Below are positions 23,055 through 37,176 of a stretch of DNA of 64,000 nt, one piece after another (the stretch's first letter is position 1; the number at the start of each line of letters is the position of its first letter). Under the pieces are notes generated by a model. It saw nothing but the letters and a program-made list of their open reading frames with translations, was not told the origin of the DNA and made no database searches. Origin of the DNA: Daphnia pulex (Eukaryota > Arthropoda > Branchiopoda > Diplostraca > Daphniidae); the NCBI RefSeq assembly GCF_021134715.1, contig NC_060021.1:10696501-10760500 (forward strand), in the 5' to 3' direction. The position numbers were made by a program, and so were the translations under genes.

Positions 23055-23715
23055 ATCAAATTGAATTACCTTTCGCGTGTAGATTGAGTTGTAGCCCATC
23101 TAAAACAAAACAAAAAAATATTCTTGAAACAATAATTTAGTGAAACACATTGGAACGTTGACATTTGTGACTTTATCTAACGGCAATCACGTTAGATCTC
23201 TATTTGATTCAATGACGACATTCCATGAAACAAAATGTGCAGTGGAACAGAAATCATATTATATATTATTATTATGGAATCAATGAACAAAATACACGAG
23301 TCTTGAATAAGTGCAGTCATGTATCATTGAAAGAAACTTTTATTTTTTTTTTAATTTATTGATTATTATTTTTTTTTTTTTTGGTATTAGCCTTCGGTGT
23401 CTTTTGGACTTATTTATACACTTTTCTTTTTTTTTTTTTAATTCTTCTTTACCATTTTCACCGCAAACATCCGGTGACAAGGTGAGGCGTCGTTGTCGCC
23501 GTCGATTGAAGAAAAAAAAAAAGGAACGTCGTCGATCAAAAAGAATTTACTGTATACATTTCTAAGAGCGGGCAAATTGACTGGTATTTTACGAAACTTT
23601 TTTCTGTCCCCCCCCCCCCTTGTGTTTCTTTTTTTTTTTTTTCTCTTTTTAACAATTTTATGTCCTCAGACTTCCTTGGTTTCGTCTAGTAATCGACGGT
23701 TGCGGAGTAGTGAAT
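23055..23715. other. Convergent 3' region between GPCR and calpain
   Basis: Holds both 3' UTRs. T-rich homopolymer runs occur at about 23341-23382, 23428-23440 and 23630-23642, and a C-run at about 23610-23619. No gene was seen. Confidence 0.6.
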
Positions 23716-26700
23716 TCAGGAGTAAATTGTCATCAAAATCATCTGCGAGTCGAAGACGAAAATAATTTAAATTATTGTCGGTCCCCTGGAACGTAACAGC
23801 AATTTGTTGTCATTACCTCTTCCAACGACAGGGGACTGCCTTTCATTTTCGAGTCAATGCTGAGATATCGCTCTGCGGGAGGTATTCAATGGAAGAATTA
23901 ATTGATGTCTCGATAAAAATAGCAAATCTAAATGGAGCATATTCAACTTTTTTTAAAGCTAAAGGGCATCGTTGTACCCAAAATCCGGACGGGAAAAACA
24001 AATCAAACTGCCACTATTTACCGTGGGCCAAATGAAGGCGGACGAGTGCCATGACGAAAGCTTCGGCTGTGAGAACTCGGTTTTTGGCGAAGCGCAAGAC
24101 CAAACATTCGAGCACTTTGTTACTGACGGTCAATCCAGATTCCCACAGGATGGGTCTCAAATTGTAACTACTCGTCTTGCCACCGTGGGCTCGGTCGTAC
24201 TTGCCAAAGGCCACCTGGCAAAAACAAACAAACAATGTCAGCCGATAATTGGAGAAAATGATTCCAGTCAGACTAGCGCTTAAGACTTGGTTTCAAATGT
24301 TGTTACGTACCCGCCAAAAGTGTAGGGTGTGCAAGAGGGCGGGGACGTCAATCAGATTAATCTTGCCACTAATGTTGAAATCCCTGAGCATGATGAGACT
24401 TTTGCAAAGCTCCAGACTGGGCGGCTTCTCCGAGCCCATGAGTGAATTGAAACAGGGGACGTTGGCGCAGCATCCAGACGGACTGACGTTGCTGTTGACG
24501 CTGACGGGTCGGGCGAGATCGGCGCTGTTGGCCGTCGATCGAAAACAATTGTAATTTTTCAGGATTTTCATCAAAATGCCGGCGTCAATTTCCGTCGGAT
24601 ATTTGATGGCCAATTTGCTGAAATTACTCCGAACTTCCGGCTACAAAATACAAAAAAAAAAACACAGCGTGAATATTTAAAAATAAGTTTACTCCGTAAT
24701 GAAATCCAATTCCAATTCGTACGTGTTTGAAACCATCTTCAAATCCTTCTGCAGCGACGTTCCTAAAGATCATGTTGTCTTCGTTGACTTCCCTAAAAAC
24801 AAAAAATGTGAATTTTAAAAATGGCCCCATTAACATTATCAAATAAGAATTTAAACATGATTAAGTTAAACATTTACCAAATGTTGCTGTGCTCGTCGGT
24901 GAAGATGCGCAAGAGGAATTTGCCCTCGCAGTGGGCGATGCCGGTTTGCGGGACGACCACGTAGTCTCCCGGCGGCAGCGTGAAGAACGTCACCACTTCC
25001 CTGGCCACTGAGTGATTGGTTACATCCAGCGGTTTCTGGGTTCAAGAAGGAAGTCGGAGCAACCAAAAAAAACAGAAAAAAAATAAACAAACAAAAGTAT
25101 ATAAAAGTCAATGACTCGGACAAACACGTGCACTTGGCCAAGACAAACCAGACGGACCGGTTTCACCGCGAAACACAAAAACTACAGTTAGCCATTTCCA
25201 CCGAAAAAATAGAGTCGTAAACCACAATACCAAATAGGAAATAACGTCCTGTTATCAAGTCGAACAAGTAAATCAATCTAACCAAACAACAACAACAACA
25301 ACCAGGGGGCAGAAAAATAAATGGGTTCAACTTCTTTAGGGACGGAATGACAAGTTGACTAGAATGTGAACATCTCGTCCAGCGGGAGTGACACGGAATT
25401 TCAAACGAGAATAAAAGGAAAACACCCAGACCCACCCATATCGAGACCCCCAGAAAACAGTCACTGAAATGGGCCCCATTGTTGTTGTCGCCGTCGACCA
25501 AACATGGCGTGAGCGGCTCATTTGCATGCCGACCGCACCGCGTATTCACGTCGATTCAACGGTGACTTATAGCGGGAGCAACTTGTCAGATACCTGACGC
25601 TCAGTAGTGTGTGATGTGAGTAATAGCTACGAATGTGGAATGCAAATGATTATTACGTGCTCGGCGACAAAGTGAGCGGTGAGCCGGTTGACGTTGGGTG
25701 GCACTTCGTAGACGGCGAAACCGATGGCGTGCATCGAGCGGTTGAGAGTCGAGCCGGAGCTCGAGCCGCCGCCGCCACCGCCACTAGCGCATCCGCCGGC
25801 GCTGTTTTTCTTTTGTTTCCCGAGAAGGAGAAGTCCGTCACGGGTCTCGTAGTGCTGCGTCACCGACACGACGACGTGGCACTTGGAGCTGGTGGCCGCC
25901 GTCCTGGGGATCTGGACGAAGAACTGCGGGTTCATGGCCGTCGTCTCTGTCGAATTTCATCAAACATCGTAAAAGGCAATGCAACAACAACAACAAGAAG
26001 AAGAGGAAAATCAGAAAAATCAGGCGGATGGCAATATGCGATAAGTAATATCTTTCCCGATCGAAAATATAGAAACGACGTCTAAAAAAGTAAAAGAAGA
26101 AGGCGTGCTGTAACTCTCTGCAACTATTTTTGTTTTCTTTCTGGTATTAGATCCTATAAAGTCCCAAACTAGCGGCTCCTTCACCAGCCATCCGTCGGCT
26201 GTATATAATCATATAATCCCCCGGCCCCCTCCCTCTTCCACAGATATGACATACCCAAGTGATGTGGGCCTCCTCCGGCGTTGTATCCGGCTCGCCATCT
26301 TCGTCGAGCCAAAACGGCTCGCCAAGGTTTCTTAGAGTGCAGCGCTGGCTCGTTCATCCAATCATCCGGGCCGATGTGAACCAAGTCCAAATGTGTAAAT
26401 TGCTTGGAAAAGTCCTCGAAAGACATCCTGTGGCAAACAAAAACAATCCATCAAGGACAAAAGATCAACATTAACTTTATTTTTGATTGGAGGCGTACCA
26501 GAATTCTCCCTCGTTGCGGACGCGGACCGACAGGAGCTCCTTGTCGCGCTCCGAGAGCGAGTCCCACTCCCAGGAGCGCTCCGACCAGGGTCCGCTCCAC
26601 TCTCCGCGACCCCAAGGGTTCCTGAGTCGGACGAGCGGCACTTCGCCGCGGTTGCTGCTCCTGACGCGGGCCAGTCCCGTCACGCTGTAGGCCGTCTGCG

Positions 26701-29700
26701 ACATGAGACCGTTGCGTAGACGCAGAGCCCGCGGCTGCTTGCCACCGCCACCCGACGACGACGACGTCTCCTTCTCGCCAAAGCTGATGCTGGCGATGAG
26801 GAGCGTCGAGCGCGGGACGGCGCTGTTCAACACCTGGTACGTCAGGAACTTGTCCTGCTGCGACAGGCAAAAACTCTGACGGCCGACACGAAATTTAAAA
26901 AAAAAGTCAGTCATTCCAATCCAAACATGGCCGATACACGCAATTTTTGTAACATTCCCAGGTTGTTATGTTTTTATTACCTGGACAATGCCGCCGGTCA
27001 GGTCTTGTAAGGCTTTGGTCGTGAATCCGGCGTGCAAGTTTTCGTACGTCCCGTAAAGTCTAAAAATGAAGAATATCCAAGACGTGAATATTTATGCCGT
27101 CAATCCCGAAAGCAATCAATTGTTAACACATACTTGGCGTAAGCTTTCTCTAGTAGGGCGGCCCAAAACTCTTGCGGATCCGACGAGTGCAGGTAGACTA
27201 GTTTGCCGCGCACAGTGGGCAGCTTGTCGTCGATGACCACTTCGACCCAGTCGCCAAAGTGCCAGAATCGGAACCTGCATTCATTTGATTTTTGTTTTTT
27301 TTTTAATGGGAGAGAGAAAAGGTTATTATCTCGTAATTAAAGATTTCGACAAGCTCCAACTTAAACATTTCGACAAGCTCCGACGGACTGGTCGTCGTTA
27401 TTTATTCGAGAGTCCATTAAAAGATTCGTTTCATCGATTTCAACGTCATAATCATCCGCTTGAAACCCGATAACCATTGGCATCTTCCTTTTTTCTTCGT
27501 TATTTCTTATTTTTCTTTTAATGGACGCATTCAGTGGGCAGTTAAAAAAAGTGAGTTTGAAAAATAAAGCCGCGCGGCTCGTTCGTCATCAATGGCATAC
27601 GTAGACTGGCCGCCTTTTTTTTATTTCCCGACCCAGGGCCGGCCAATCAGTGAAAGAAGAATTCAACAAACGTTTCCGTTTTGGGAGTTGCCCAATAAAA
27701 AAAAAATAAGAAACTGAGAAAAATGTTGGCCCTTTTTCGGGATATTGCGGATGACTCTCAAGTTCAAAAGGGACTGGGGGGAATCTAGTGTAGCGCTGCA
27801 CTGCAGCCAAGGGTCGGCGATTATCTGAGCCCAAACTAGCGCATCTCATTATGCATATAGACTCGTAATCGTAAACCTCGATACCTTTTATATGCCACTA
27901 TAAGTGTACATCTATCTGGTATTTATCTTTTCAATCATAAAAAGAAGAGAATAAAAAGAAACGGGGGGAATGATATGGAAGATTATGCAAGAAAAAGAAG
28001 AAAAAGAAAAATAAGAAATCGCTCGGGACCTGAAGAGACCGCAGTAGTGGAGGTCGAAGGTCTGGTCGGGCGGGACGACTCGATCGAGGAAGCGCGGCGT
28101 TAGTGTCAGGGACGAAATGGCAGCCAGTAACCTGTTGTTATTTCGCCAGGCAAAACACACACACACACACAAAAAGAGAAGATGATTAGATATATAAGAG
28201 TAGCAGCAGCAGCATCATGTTTCTGCCTTCCCATGTACATTCGCTAATCATTTGGCAGTTGGAGGGGGTGAACGACAATCGTGTTAATCGTCGGGGAAAT
28301 GAATGGGTGTGAGTCAAATCGGAAATGTCCGCCAAATAAAGGTCGCCACTTCATTTCTACATGCAGCTAAGTACTAGTTGGGAGTTTGAATACCAAGGGT
28401 CGCCCAATTCGCCTTGCTCGACGTCGAACCGCGACGCTCCGTTGGCAATGAACGTCGGCCGCTGGCAAATATCCTTCAAAAAAGAAATTTTAACAAAAAT
28501 AGAAATGAGACAAAATGAATTTTAAAAAAGTTCAATAATCTCATCATCAACGAGAAAAACAAAAAAAGTCAAGTCGGTGCGGCGGGGAGATTTGAATTCG
28601 TGCCTCCCGCCGAATGAAGCAGCGGTACATATAGAAACACACATACGGTCACGGTCACGGTTTCCAATTAGGTGGAGGCCGGAACGGTGTAACAAGAGTC
28701 GCACGGCTCGGCATTTTTGCGCCAAAAGTTGTAGTGCCACAGAGAGAAACAACTGCGATTTGAAATATAATTGCCATTTCATAAGTCCAAAGATTTCCCA
28801 TGTCTATCTGACGTGAGATGCAATTGTGATATCTTCCCCCCCTCCCAAAAAAAAAAAAAAAAATTCTCCGAGGCCATTTAGAAAAAAAGATGGAACGATC
28901 AAGTTATGCGATGGAAAGGATAGACCGGCAGTTATCACGACCCAGCTCAAGCCCAGCTGATGAAATAATTGAAATAGCCTTAATTCCGCTGCCGTTCTCT
29001 CTCTCTCTCTTTGCTCATTAGTTCACTTCAACGTAACGGAACGTTGTTTCCCCCAATTTTTTTTATTTTTTTTTATTTGCCGGGTCGTCACGAACACACA
29101 GGTAGTAAGGAGAAGAATAAAAATATGCCACTCCCACTCGCCTCCCATCCCAACAATTGTATTTTTTTAAACCGGGAGATTTTGAAAAGAAAGAAAATTT
29201 TTTAAAACTATTTTTATTCTCTTTTTTAAAAAAAAAAGCCCGCGGGTGCGGGATATTCTACCAAACTGCACCGCGCGGCCCCGAAAAAGTTCACGAAGAA
29301 AAATAATAAAAGCTTCTACCGTGGTACACGTTTTACCACACCCAGTTTTTTTTTTTACTATCAGGATGGATGCAACTTATCTTATTATTTCCTTTTAAAT
29401 GTTTTTTTTTCCAGCTAGGATGATGGGTTAGAATAGAAATTGACTTAACACGGGAATTCGATTTGGTTGACTGACTGACCCCCAAAGAAAAATGTTGCGT
29501 CCTCGGTTATCTCTTGTACGTAGAGAGAGCTCTTATCTCATCCATCATTCAGACTTTTTCTTCTTCATTTTCTTTCTATTATTAATCTCAAACTGATTTC
29601 TCCACCACTTCTTTCCCCCTTCTATTCCTTATTTTCGGATAAAAAGAAATAATTTATCGAAATGTACATTTTTTTTCGAATGAAAATAATCTCAAAAAAT

Positions 29701-32109
29701 GTGTTACGTGTGGTCTGAGCCAAGTGATGGGTCCTCCCAAGTTGGCCGGCTTCTTGTTGGTGTAGAGCGATCGGGCCGTGGTGGGGAAGTCGGGATCGTC
29801 GAAGAGCAATCCCCTGTCACGGCAGACCCGTTTCAGCTGGTGGTAGTTGGACGGTAGGTGCCGGGCGCCTCCAACGCTCGTACCACCCGCTCCGCCGCTG
29901 GCCAGACCTCCTCGTCCTTGGTCCTTGGTCGTCTTTTCATTCGTCCAGTACCTTTTTTTTTTTAAAAAAAAAGGGAAAGCCATTCAACAATTATTTCAGC
30001 CTCTTTTTTTGTTGTTGTTACTCTAAAGGTATGTTGTTGTTATTTCTTTCAAAGGGGGGATGAATGACCATCAAAGTCAAAGCAATCAACAATTTAGCCT
30101 GACGTTTGGCGTGCTAACAACCGGGTTGAGAGGTGGAAACCTTGGTACCAATGGATGCTCAAGAGAAGGTCAATTCGAAATTTCATTAATCTTTTCGGAT
30201 GTTATTTTTTCTTTCTTTATTTTACGATTTTTTCAATCTGGAAAGGAATGTTTTTTTTCTTTTTTTTTCAGGTTGTGCGCCCCACAGGTGTACAACAGAA
30301 TGAATGGGCCATGTTCTTACCGCTCGCACACGAAGTTTACTACATACAACTTTTTTGTTTTTCTTTGACCAAGGGATGTTTATGTACTGGACGTGTGTAC
30401 GTTGTAAAAAAAAAATACTCTGCTTTTAGTTTCTCTCTCTTCTTAACTCTTACAAGAATATAATGAATAGCAAAAATAAAAAGACGCAAAGTCCGTCCAC
30501 CTTTTTTCGAGTTTCAGAATTTATTCCCCGAGAATAAGAGAAACCCCCGTTGAAAAAAAGAAATGTCCATTTCCACTTTATTATTGTTATTATTAGCTGA
30601 GACTGCATCTCAAAAACTACCGGCATGCAGGCGTCTAGCTCCGCAAAACGGGACATTTGCGGGACCAGCCAGTTATGGTGTGGTATGCAAGTCGACGGGC
30701 TAGACGTATGCGCGTGCATTTATCACACTTCTCATTTTTTAAAACCTCTATTTCCTTTTCTTTATTTTTTTTTAAAAAAGGTTTAAATTCTTTTTTCTTT
30801 TTTTTTTCCCCCAAAAAAGTATTCCGACTCTTAACGGTCGCTCCCGGCGCATCACGAACGGTTGATTGCAGCATGTTCCAATCAACAAGAACGGTACACA
30901 CACACACGCGTATAAGAGTCTGGGAGAAATAGATAAGGAAAAATAAAAGAAAGGAAATCTTTTTTCGGGTGAATGCAACAGCCCTGCGGTAGGGTCATTC
31001 GAAATCAGATGATTAAAAAAAGCCAACTCGGATGAAGCGCAGCAGTGGCGGGTCAAACTTCACGCAGGATCAACGTGATTGGGAAAAGGCAAGCAGGTGG
31101 AAGAGAAGGAACAAGGAGCTATACTATCACTACTGTTGAGTCTCTCAGCTCAAACCTGTTCATAATTTGTTGTACGTATCGATCGATTGTGTTGTCATCT
31201 ATTAAATGCATCGGGATAAACGACTTTCCTTTTTCCTTTTTTCCTCGTCAAGGATCAAGGATGGGCCCAGGTGTTTTCCCTTCGTCTGCCAAATGTTCAA
31301 AATGGAAGTGCTGGCACCTGGGATATGCCTGGCGCTAGAATGACGGGACCCTGTCGAATCCGCCCGCATCAAAGTTGTTGTCAAAAATGATTGCGGCGTT
31401 AAATGTTTTAGCGAGAAATTGGAGGTGAAAGTCCGACGAACGGCAACAATAAAACACAGTTGTTGGACTGGGGGAATTTTTCACCGGCCGGGAAAAAAAA
31501 TGTGAAGTGAACGACACCCACAGACATAGACACCGCCGCCCTACCACATAAAAAAAGTTCCTCACCATCTCAACACACACACACCGCCAATTACAAGACT
31601 ATTGTTTACTATTTCTTAACATTCACGCCGAAACACGGGAGAATGTGAAGAATCAAATAGGAAGGAAGGAATAATAAGGACATTAAAGAAGAAGAAGAAT
31701 TTATTCTTCCCAATGATGGAACATATGGTGGGATTGTTGTTGGGTAGGGTCATCCGAAAAGGTCACCCTGTTAACGAACCTTCTTCTTTTCTCTTACTCG
31801 TCAGTTTTTTGAAAATGTTCAAAAATGGGGGGAGACTCACCGGGATAACGTCGACTGTTTGTCTTCACGCGGAGGCGGCCATCCGTTGTTTGCCCACTGC
31901 GGTGGCGGCGGAGGTGCTGGCTGGTGCTGCTGTCGATGAACCGCTCCATCTGCTACACATTGGGAAAAAGGGAAAAAACAAAAATTCTTATTTGAGACCA
32001 CCAACAATAATATTACGGCGACAAGAAGAAGAAGAATTGGGATAAAACGTGTATAAGGAAAGATGACTCGACACCGTTCCCTCCTTTGCCGATGCCAATC
32101 ACTTGGCAC
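23716..32109 (-). CDS. Calpain-family pseudoprotease (CalpC-like), catalytic Cys and His lost
   Basis: Minus-strand gene with about 15 exons. Order of parts: proline-rich N-terminus (exon ending 31841); [10 protein letters not shown] exon (29951-29708); [12 protein letters not shown] exon (28473-28394); [10 protein letters not shown] exon (28131-28030); [12 protein letters not shown] exon (from 27274); [13 protein letters not shown]; large protease-core exon (about 26884-26500); C2-like domain III (about 26430-24890); penta-EF-hand domain, ending in exons 23872-23817 and 23742-23716 ([12 protein letters not shown]). The active-site loop reads LGDPWLLAAI, so the nucleophilic Cys is Pro (codon 28396-28398). 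The His motif reads TAYSVTG instead of HAYSVTG (codon 26693-26695). Asn is kept in RNPWG (26618-26620). It cannot be a Cys protease. Drosophila CalpC is a known inactive relative. The start is uncertain: the frame stays open to ATG 32109, adding a hydrophobic segment, but an acceptor near 31960 may instead join an upstream exon. Confidence 0.88.
28154..28170. repeat. (AC)n microsatellite in calpain intron
   Basis: Uninterrupted AC dinucleotide run of about 17 bp just upstream of the LLAAI exon (minus strand), inside the intron. Confidence 0.9.
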
Positions 32110-32472
32110 CAGAGTGTTAACTTCTTGATTCGACTGGTCGTCGGGAGCTAGTCAAGTCAACAAAAAAGGCGCGTGTCTTGGCACAATTTGAACCCCCACC
32201 AAATATTGGAAGAACAACCGAAATGTGGTTATATACCGTACCATTTAAAATAAAATAGAAAACTCGTAGCTGGCAAGAAATACAAAAGAGAGAGAAAAGA
32301 ACGGGGAATGACTCGGTGAGAAAAAGATCGCGGGAGGAATGCGCCATCCAGCCCTGAATCTTTCTACCCGTTCCCTGAATCAACCAAGGGCCTCTCAATG
32401 TAAAAACGTGTCGTCTGATAATTTCGAGATGGTCATCTTCACTATACTCGCCCAGATTAAAAAAGAAAACTG

Positions 32473-32500
32473 AAAAAAAAAAAAAAAAAAAAAAAAAAAC
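32473..32500. repeat. A28 homopolymer
   Basis: Twenty-eight consecutive A residues, the longest homopolymer I noticed in the window. There is no adjacent retroelement-like coding sequence to suggest a polyadenylated insertion tail. Confidence 0.9.
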
Positions 32501-35500
32501 AATTCACGTAACTTTGACGTTTCTCACGAACGAACCACATCTTCTTATTTCGCGGGAAATTGTTGACAACTCTTTTTTTTTTTCCAAAAAGGAAAACCCC
32601 CCTTTCCTTTTTTATTAAAAAAAAAAAAATGATATTTCCTAAACCGGAATGAGCTAAAGTGTTGGGATGAAGAAAAGTGGGGGGGAGCCGCCGCCGGGAG
32701 GATCTAGTCACGCCACGCCGAACACGTCATCCCAAAAAACTACAGACACCAGCATTTTATTTCTTATAAACCACGGCGGAGTGTTGGAATAAGAATAAGA
32801 GAGAGAGAGCTTTTGCCATCCATAAAGCACACACCTCCCTTTTCAAAAGAGAGAGAAGATTTTCCACTCAAAAACTTTTGCGTGAGAGAAGAAGTCGAAG
32901 GACGCACACACACAACCCAAAAACTTGACTCGTTCGCATAGCACCAGCCAGCCAGAGACTATAGTGTCATCCTCTATCATGTTACCCGGAAGCGAAGAAA
33001 TAAAGCCTTTCAAGAAGCACAAAAAGTAATACATTTCCCCTCCGTCTTTCAACCAAGCGAGGAGAATATTACGTGAAGAAGATGGACGAGATGTGAAATG
33101 ACGCTGCGAGTGAAAGTTTTGTCGGTTGCCAAAAGAAAAAAAAGAATAGCAGGAGTAGTTGGGAACGAGCGCCCTTTGACCGTTTCCCGAAGTTGGAGAT
33201 CAAAAGTGAGTTAGTCGCGAGAAAGAAGAGAATGAATAAATATTTAAAGGCGAGCGCCAGTTTCATTCTATTGCCCCTTTCATTTCCTCCTCATTCTTCA
33301 GTTCGAACAATGAAAACAAACGACAAGAAAAGACCTCAAATGACACCCGAACGGCAAAAGAAAATGGAACGAAATAAAACAAGCAGACAATACTCAGCTG
33401 AGACAACTCTCCGCCTGATACATAGTCGTGTATAAAATTTATTTTTCGACTAGGGCCGCACCTTGGGTTGAGCGCTGGGGGGGTCAAGTGCATCAACATG
33501 GTCCGCTTTTGACTTGTATTTATTTATTTATTATTATTTTTTCCCGACTAAAGGCAAGACGGCGGCGGTACAAATCATTTCCATTAATTCCCGTTAAAAT
33601 AAGCTTGGCTAAAATATTCACGTCTTACGTGTGTGTGTGTGCACAATGGAAAGTTGGGGCGCCGTACCGGAGAGAGAGAAGAGAAATCGACGACATTGGC
33701 GCGATTGATCGTTTGTAAATTATCCCTTCGTTTTCTTCTTTTCCTATACGGATCCCACCCAAAAATAAAAGCTAAAAAAAAAGAAAAAGAAACAAATTTT
33801 CTTTTGTTCTATTGTTAGGGTCTTCCTACTCTCTCCTCATTACGATGATGATGATCTTGTTACCAACGGCTCCCCATTATCATTAGGGCCGCCAAATAAC
33901 TCAAACACCGAAGAGATGGATAACATCCAGCTAGAGAGACAATTCAAAAATGGGCCGACGCCCTGACTGGATCTCCGATGGATCCAGTGGGGGGATTTGG
34001 GTTATTTTATTGGCACGATCGTGGCCAAAAATGTTGAACGGCAAATGAGTTTTTCGACCACCACACGACGAGTGGTGTGTGGCGTTTTAAAACAAAAAAA
34101 AGGTGGAAAATGATTTACCGATGGCGGCCGATCTCCACCTGTGCGGCATGGCAGGTCTGATGATGAGGAGTAGGTTAAGGACAAGAAGAAGGTGGAGGCG
34201 TCAGCCGAAAGAGGAGGAGGAGGAGGACGTGGCGAATGACTGGTGGTGGACGACAAGGGTAAGATGATGATGAAGAGACTGTCAGCAGATCTCATGATGA
34301 CGATGTCGGCCGCATCGGAGAGAAGTTCATCCTCTCCGTTTCGTGATGTGGCACTAGGTCAAAACCAAACTCAAACAACCCCCCAAAATGAAAAACCTTC
34401 GCTGCGACTCTTCGTAACGAGCCAACGTAATAATCTCTTTCGCCCAATTCACAACGCACACACAAACACACACACAGAGAAATGGAAGGAACTCAAATGC
34501 AGGGGAGAGGCCTTGACAGTTGGATGTGAGGATAACCCCTTCACTCTCACGATTTTTCACTCTCTCTCTCTTTCGGATGCGGATGATTCGTGATGATGAT
34601 GACGATGATTATATCCACAACCCAAAATAACAGTCGAAGAGAATTCTCTGTAGGGGGAGGAATGGTTCAAAGGTTTTGTGTGAGGTTAAGTTACGAGCAG
34701 CCCGAGAGACACACAACACAACACCAACTCACGTCGACGAACCGACAACGACTGTGTGCCCAGCCAGTCAGAGCGAACCTCTGACTCGTGTAGAAAAGGA
34801 AAGAGAGAGAGAGAGACCTGTTGGGCTCACCACTCCCGGCGGGTTCAGCTATACGTCTATTTTTTCTTCTTTCTTTTAAAAAATAGTCAGAAGAAGAGTT
34901 GAGAAAACGACTATAAAGATGCTCTTTTCTCTGGTGTGTGTGTGTTTGTGTAGAGTGTGTGTGTAGTGTACTGTAAGCCCCTCTGGGCCTCTTCTTCTTC
35001 TTGCAGCTCTTTGGCATGGGCACGATCGAGAGCCAGCAAAACTCGTCAATGGCAGACTCTAGGCACTAAACAATTAGCATAGACTATCTCGGCAGATTAT
35101 TCGACGTTCCTTTCTTTATGACGCAAGATCCTTACTTGGGATTTGCGGGGGGGTTTGAGAGGAAAGACGATAGCCGGGGCCCATCTTGACCAGCAGCAGC
35201 AGCGAGCGCGTCCGCATTCGACGGATAAAATGGCACAAGACACAAAGTGCGTTCAAACCCTCTAAAGCTCACCTCGGATCCATCTTCTCACCTGACATTT
35301 CACGACCGGTTACCCATCAACGCGCTTTTTTTAAATTTCTCCCGACGTGACGTCAGAAATTCACGCTAGATTTTGATTTAAAAAAAAAATCCGCGTGCGC
35401 AACTTGTTCCGCCGCGTTGTACTCTACGGCGATGGTCAGTGAACGAGTCCAGTGAACACAAAACAAAAATGAAACGTCGTCTGACTGGATCAAAAAAGAA

Positions 35501-37158
35501 GAGTGTCGACGTCATTTTTCATCTGTTTAAAGCGAACAAAAGAAACGCGACGAATGTTGTCCATTCTTTCATCTTCTTTCTATTCTGAAATCTTCTTTTC
35601 TTCCAAGACATTCCTCGAGAATGCCAACGTAAAATGCACGGGAAGAGGCCAATGGAAAGTGTACAGCAGCAACAGCAACAACAACGAGAGAGAGAAAAAG
35701 AACAAATTTGTTGCTGGTTGTTGTCGAGACTCAACATTTTCCCGCAGGGCGTCGGATATTACTGTTGTTGTTTTTGCTGCTCCGTCTGCTCAACAACCCC
35801 TCCAGTGCTCCCGGTTGTTGTTGTTGTTGTGTCCATCAAACGCTGGAAATAAATTAAAACAAGCGCACACGGCCGAAAAGAATGCTGAAGACCCCAGCAG
35901 AATGTTAATAAATGTCAAACGGGAAATTTTTAAAAATCAACCGACTGAGAGCACCTGTCCAACTTTCGATTTCATCTTCAGGTGTTTCCCGATAATCCAA
36001 AGGGGGTAGTAGGAGGTGTGAAGAAAGGGTCAAGTCCCGAGAAAAAAAAAAAAAGAAAAGATGAACCGTAATTGGTTTTTACTGCCTTTCTTCAACTAAT
36101 TAAATGCGTATAATACACGGCGGCGTCGGTGTAAATGACTAACGAGGCTCACAGTGTGAATGTTGGCTCTCCCCTGTCATCATCACCTGCGCCACCCGCC
36201 GGTGTGTAGGGAACGAAAAATAAAACGGGGCGAAGAGGAGCAACAACAAAGTCGTCGCATCTCTTAAAATAAAACCCGACTAGCAATTAAATGTAAAAAT
36301 TCTCCGCGCCATTTTCTATGTGTAGCCGCCACCCCGCCGTGATGAGCTCACACAGTCGAGCAGCAGCAGCAGCAACACAATTCAGTGCGCAAAATATCAA
36401 AAAAATGTTTTTAAGGGCGAAGGAATAACGGAATCGGCGACGACGCCGAATGACGCTGGTGGATGGCGTCGTGTAATTGGACGATAGCGGGACGATCTCC
36501 AATTGCAGCAGACGCAACCCAAACGGGAAAGTCACAACCGACAACAACAACAAAAAGAAAGAGGAGAAGGACCTCTGAGCTAAAGCTCCCACGTCATTCA
36601 CACAGCTATAGGCTCATCTCATCCGCTACAATTCCGCCGCCCGGACGAACCACAGCAGAGTGTGGTACCGACGCGGATGTGGTTCAACCAGTTTCCTTTT
36701 GACAAGCGCCTCAAAGAGAACGGAGGGGGAGAAGACCTGCGGTCTCAATTATTTCTGATTTCCCATCACTTGAAAAATCGTTATCCCTCAACATTCCTAT
36801 CATCTGTGTATGGAAAATATACAAAAACATAAACAAGGTCTCTTTTTTTCCCTTCTATCAATCTAAGCATTTGTTACATCACAAAAAAGTTCGTTCAACT
36901 ACTAAAGATAATATGTTCGACTGTTTTTCGACCGCAGGGAATGCGAATCCGAATCTTTCGAAAAAAATATTCTTGTCTGAGACAACAACAAAGTTGCACG
37001 AGACAATCAAATGAGATTCTCCGGCTCATCTCACGACATTCGTGTGTCGTTCCAACCAATTCGAGATCATGAAAAGAGTCGCTCTTGTGTGAGATTTGAT
37101 TATTCTTCTCCTCTCCCGTTGACGATATGGGAATGAATGAACGGCATTTACCAAACTG

Positions 37159-37176
37159 GTGTGTGTGTGTGTGTGT
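37159..37176. repeat. (GT)n microsatellite
   Basis: Uninterrupted run of nine GT units. Confidence 0.9.

Noticed and set aside
25633-26870. Several overlapping GC-rich open frames on both strands
   Set aside because: They are shadows of the calpain exons; Arg/Ser/Pro-rich translations with no domain.
32473-32500. A28 run as a retroposon tail
   Set aside because: No upstream reverse-transcriptase, SINE-like or gene-derived sequence and no flanking duplication seen.
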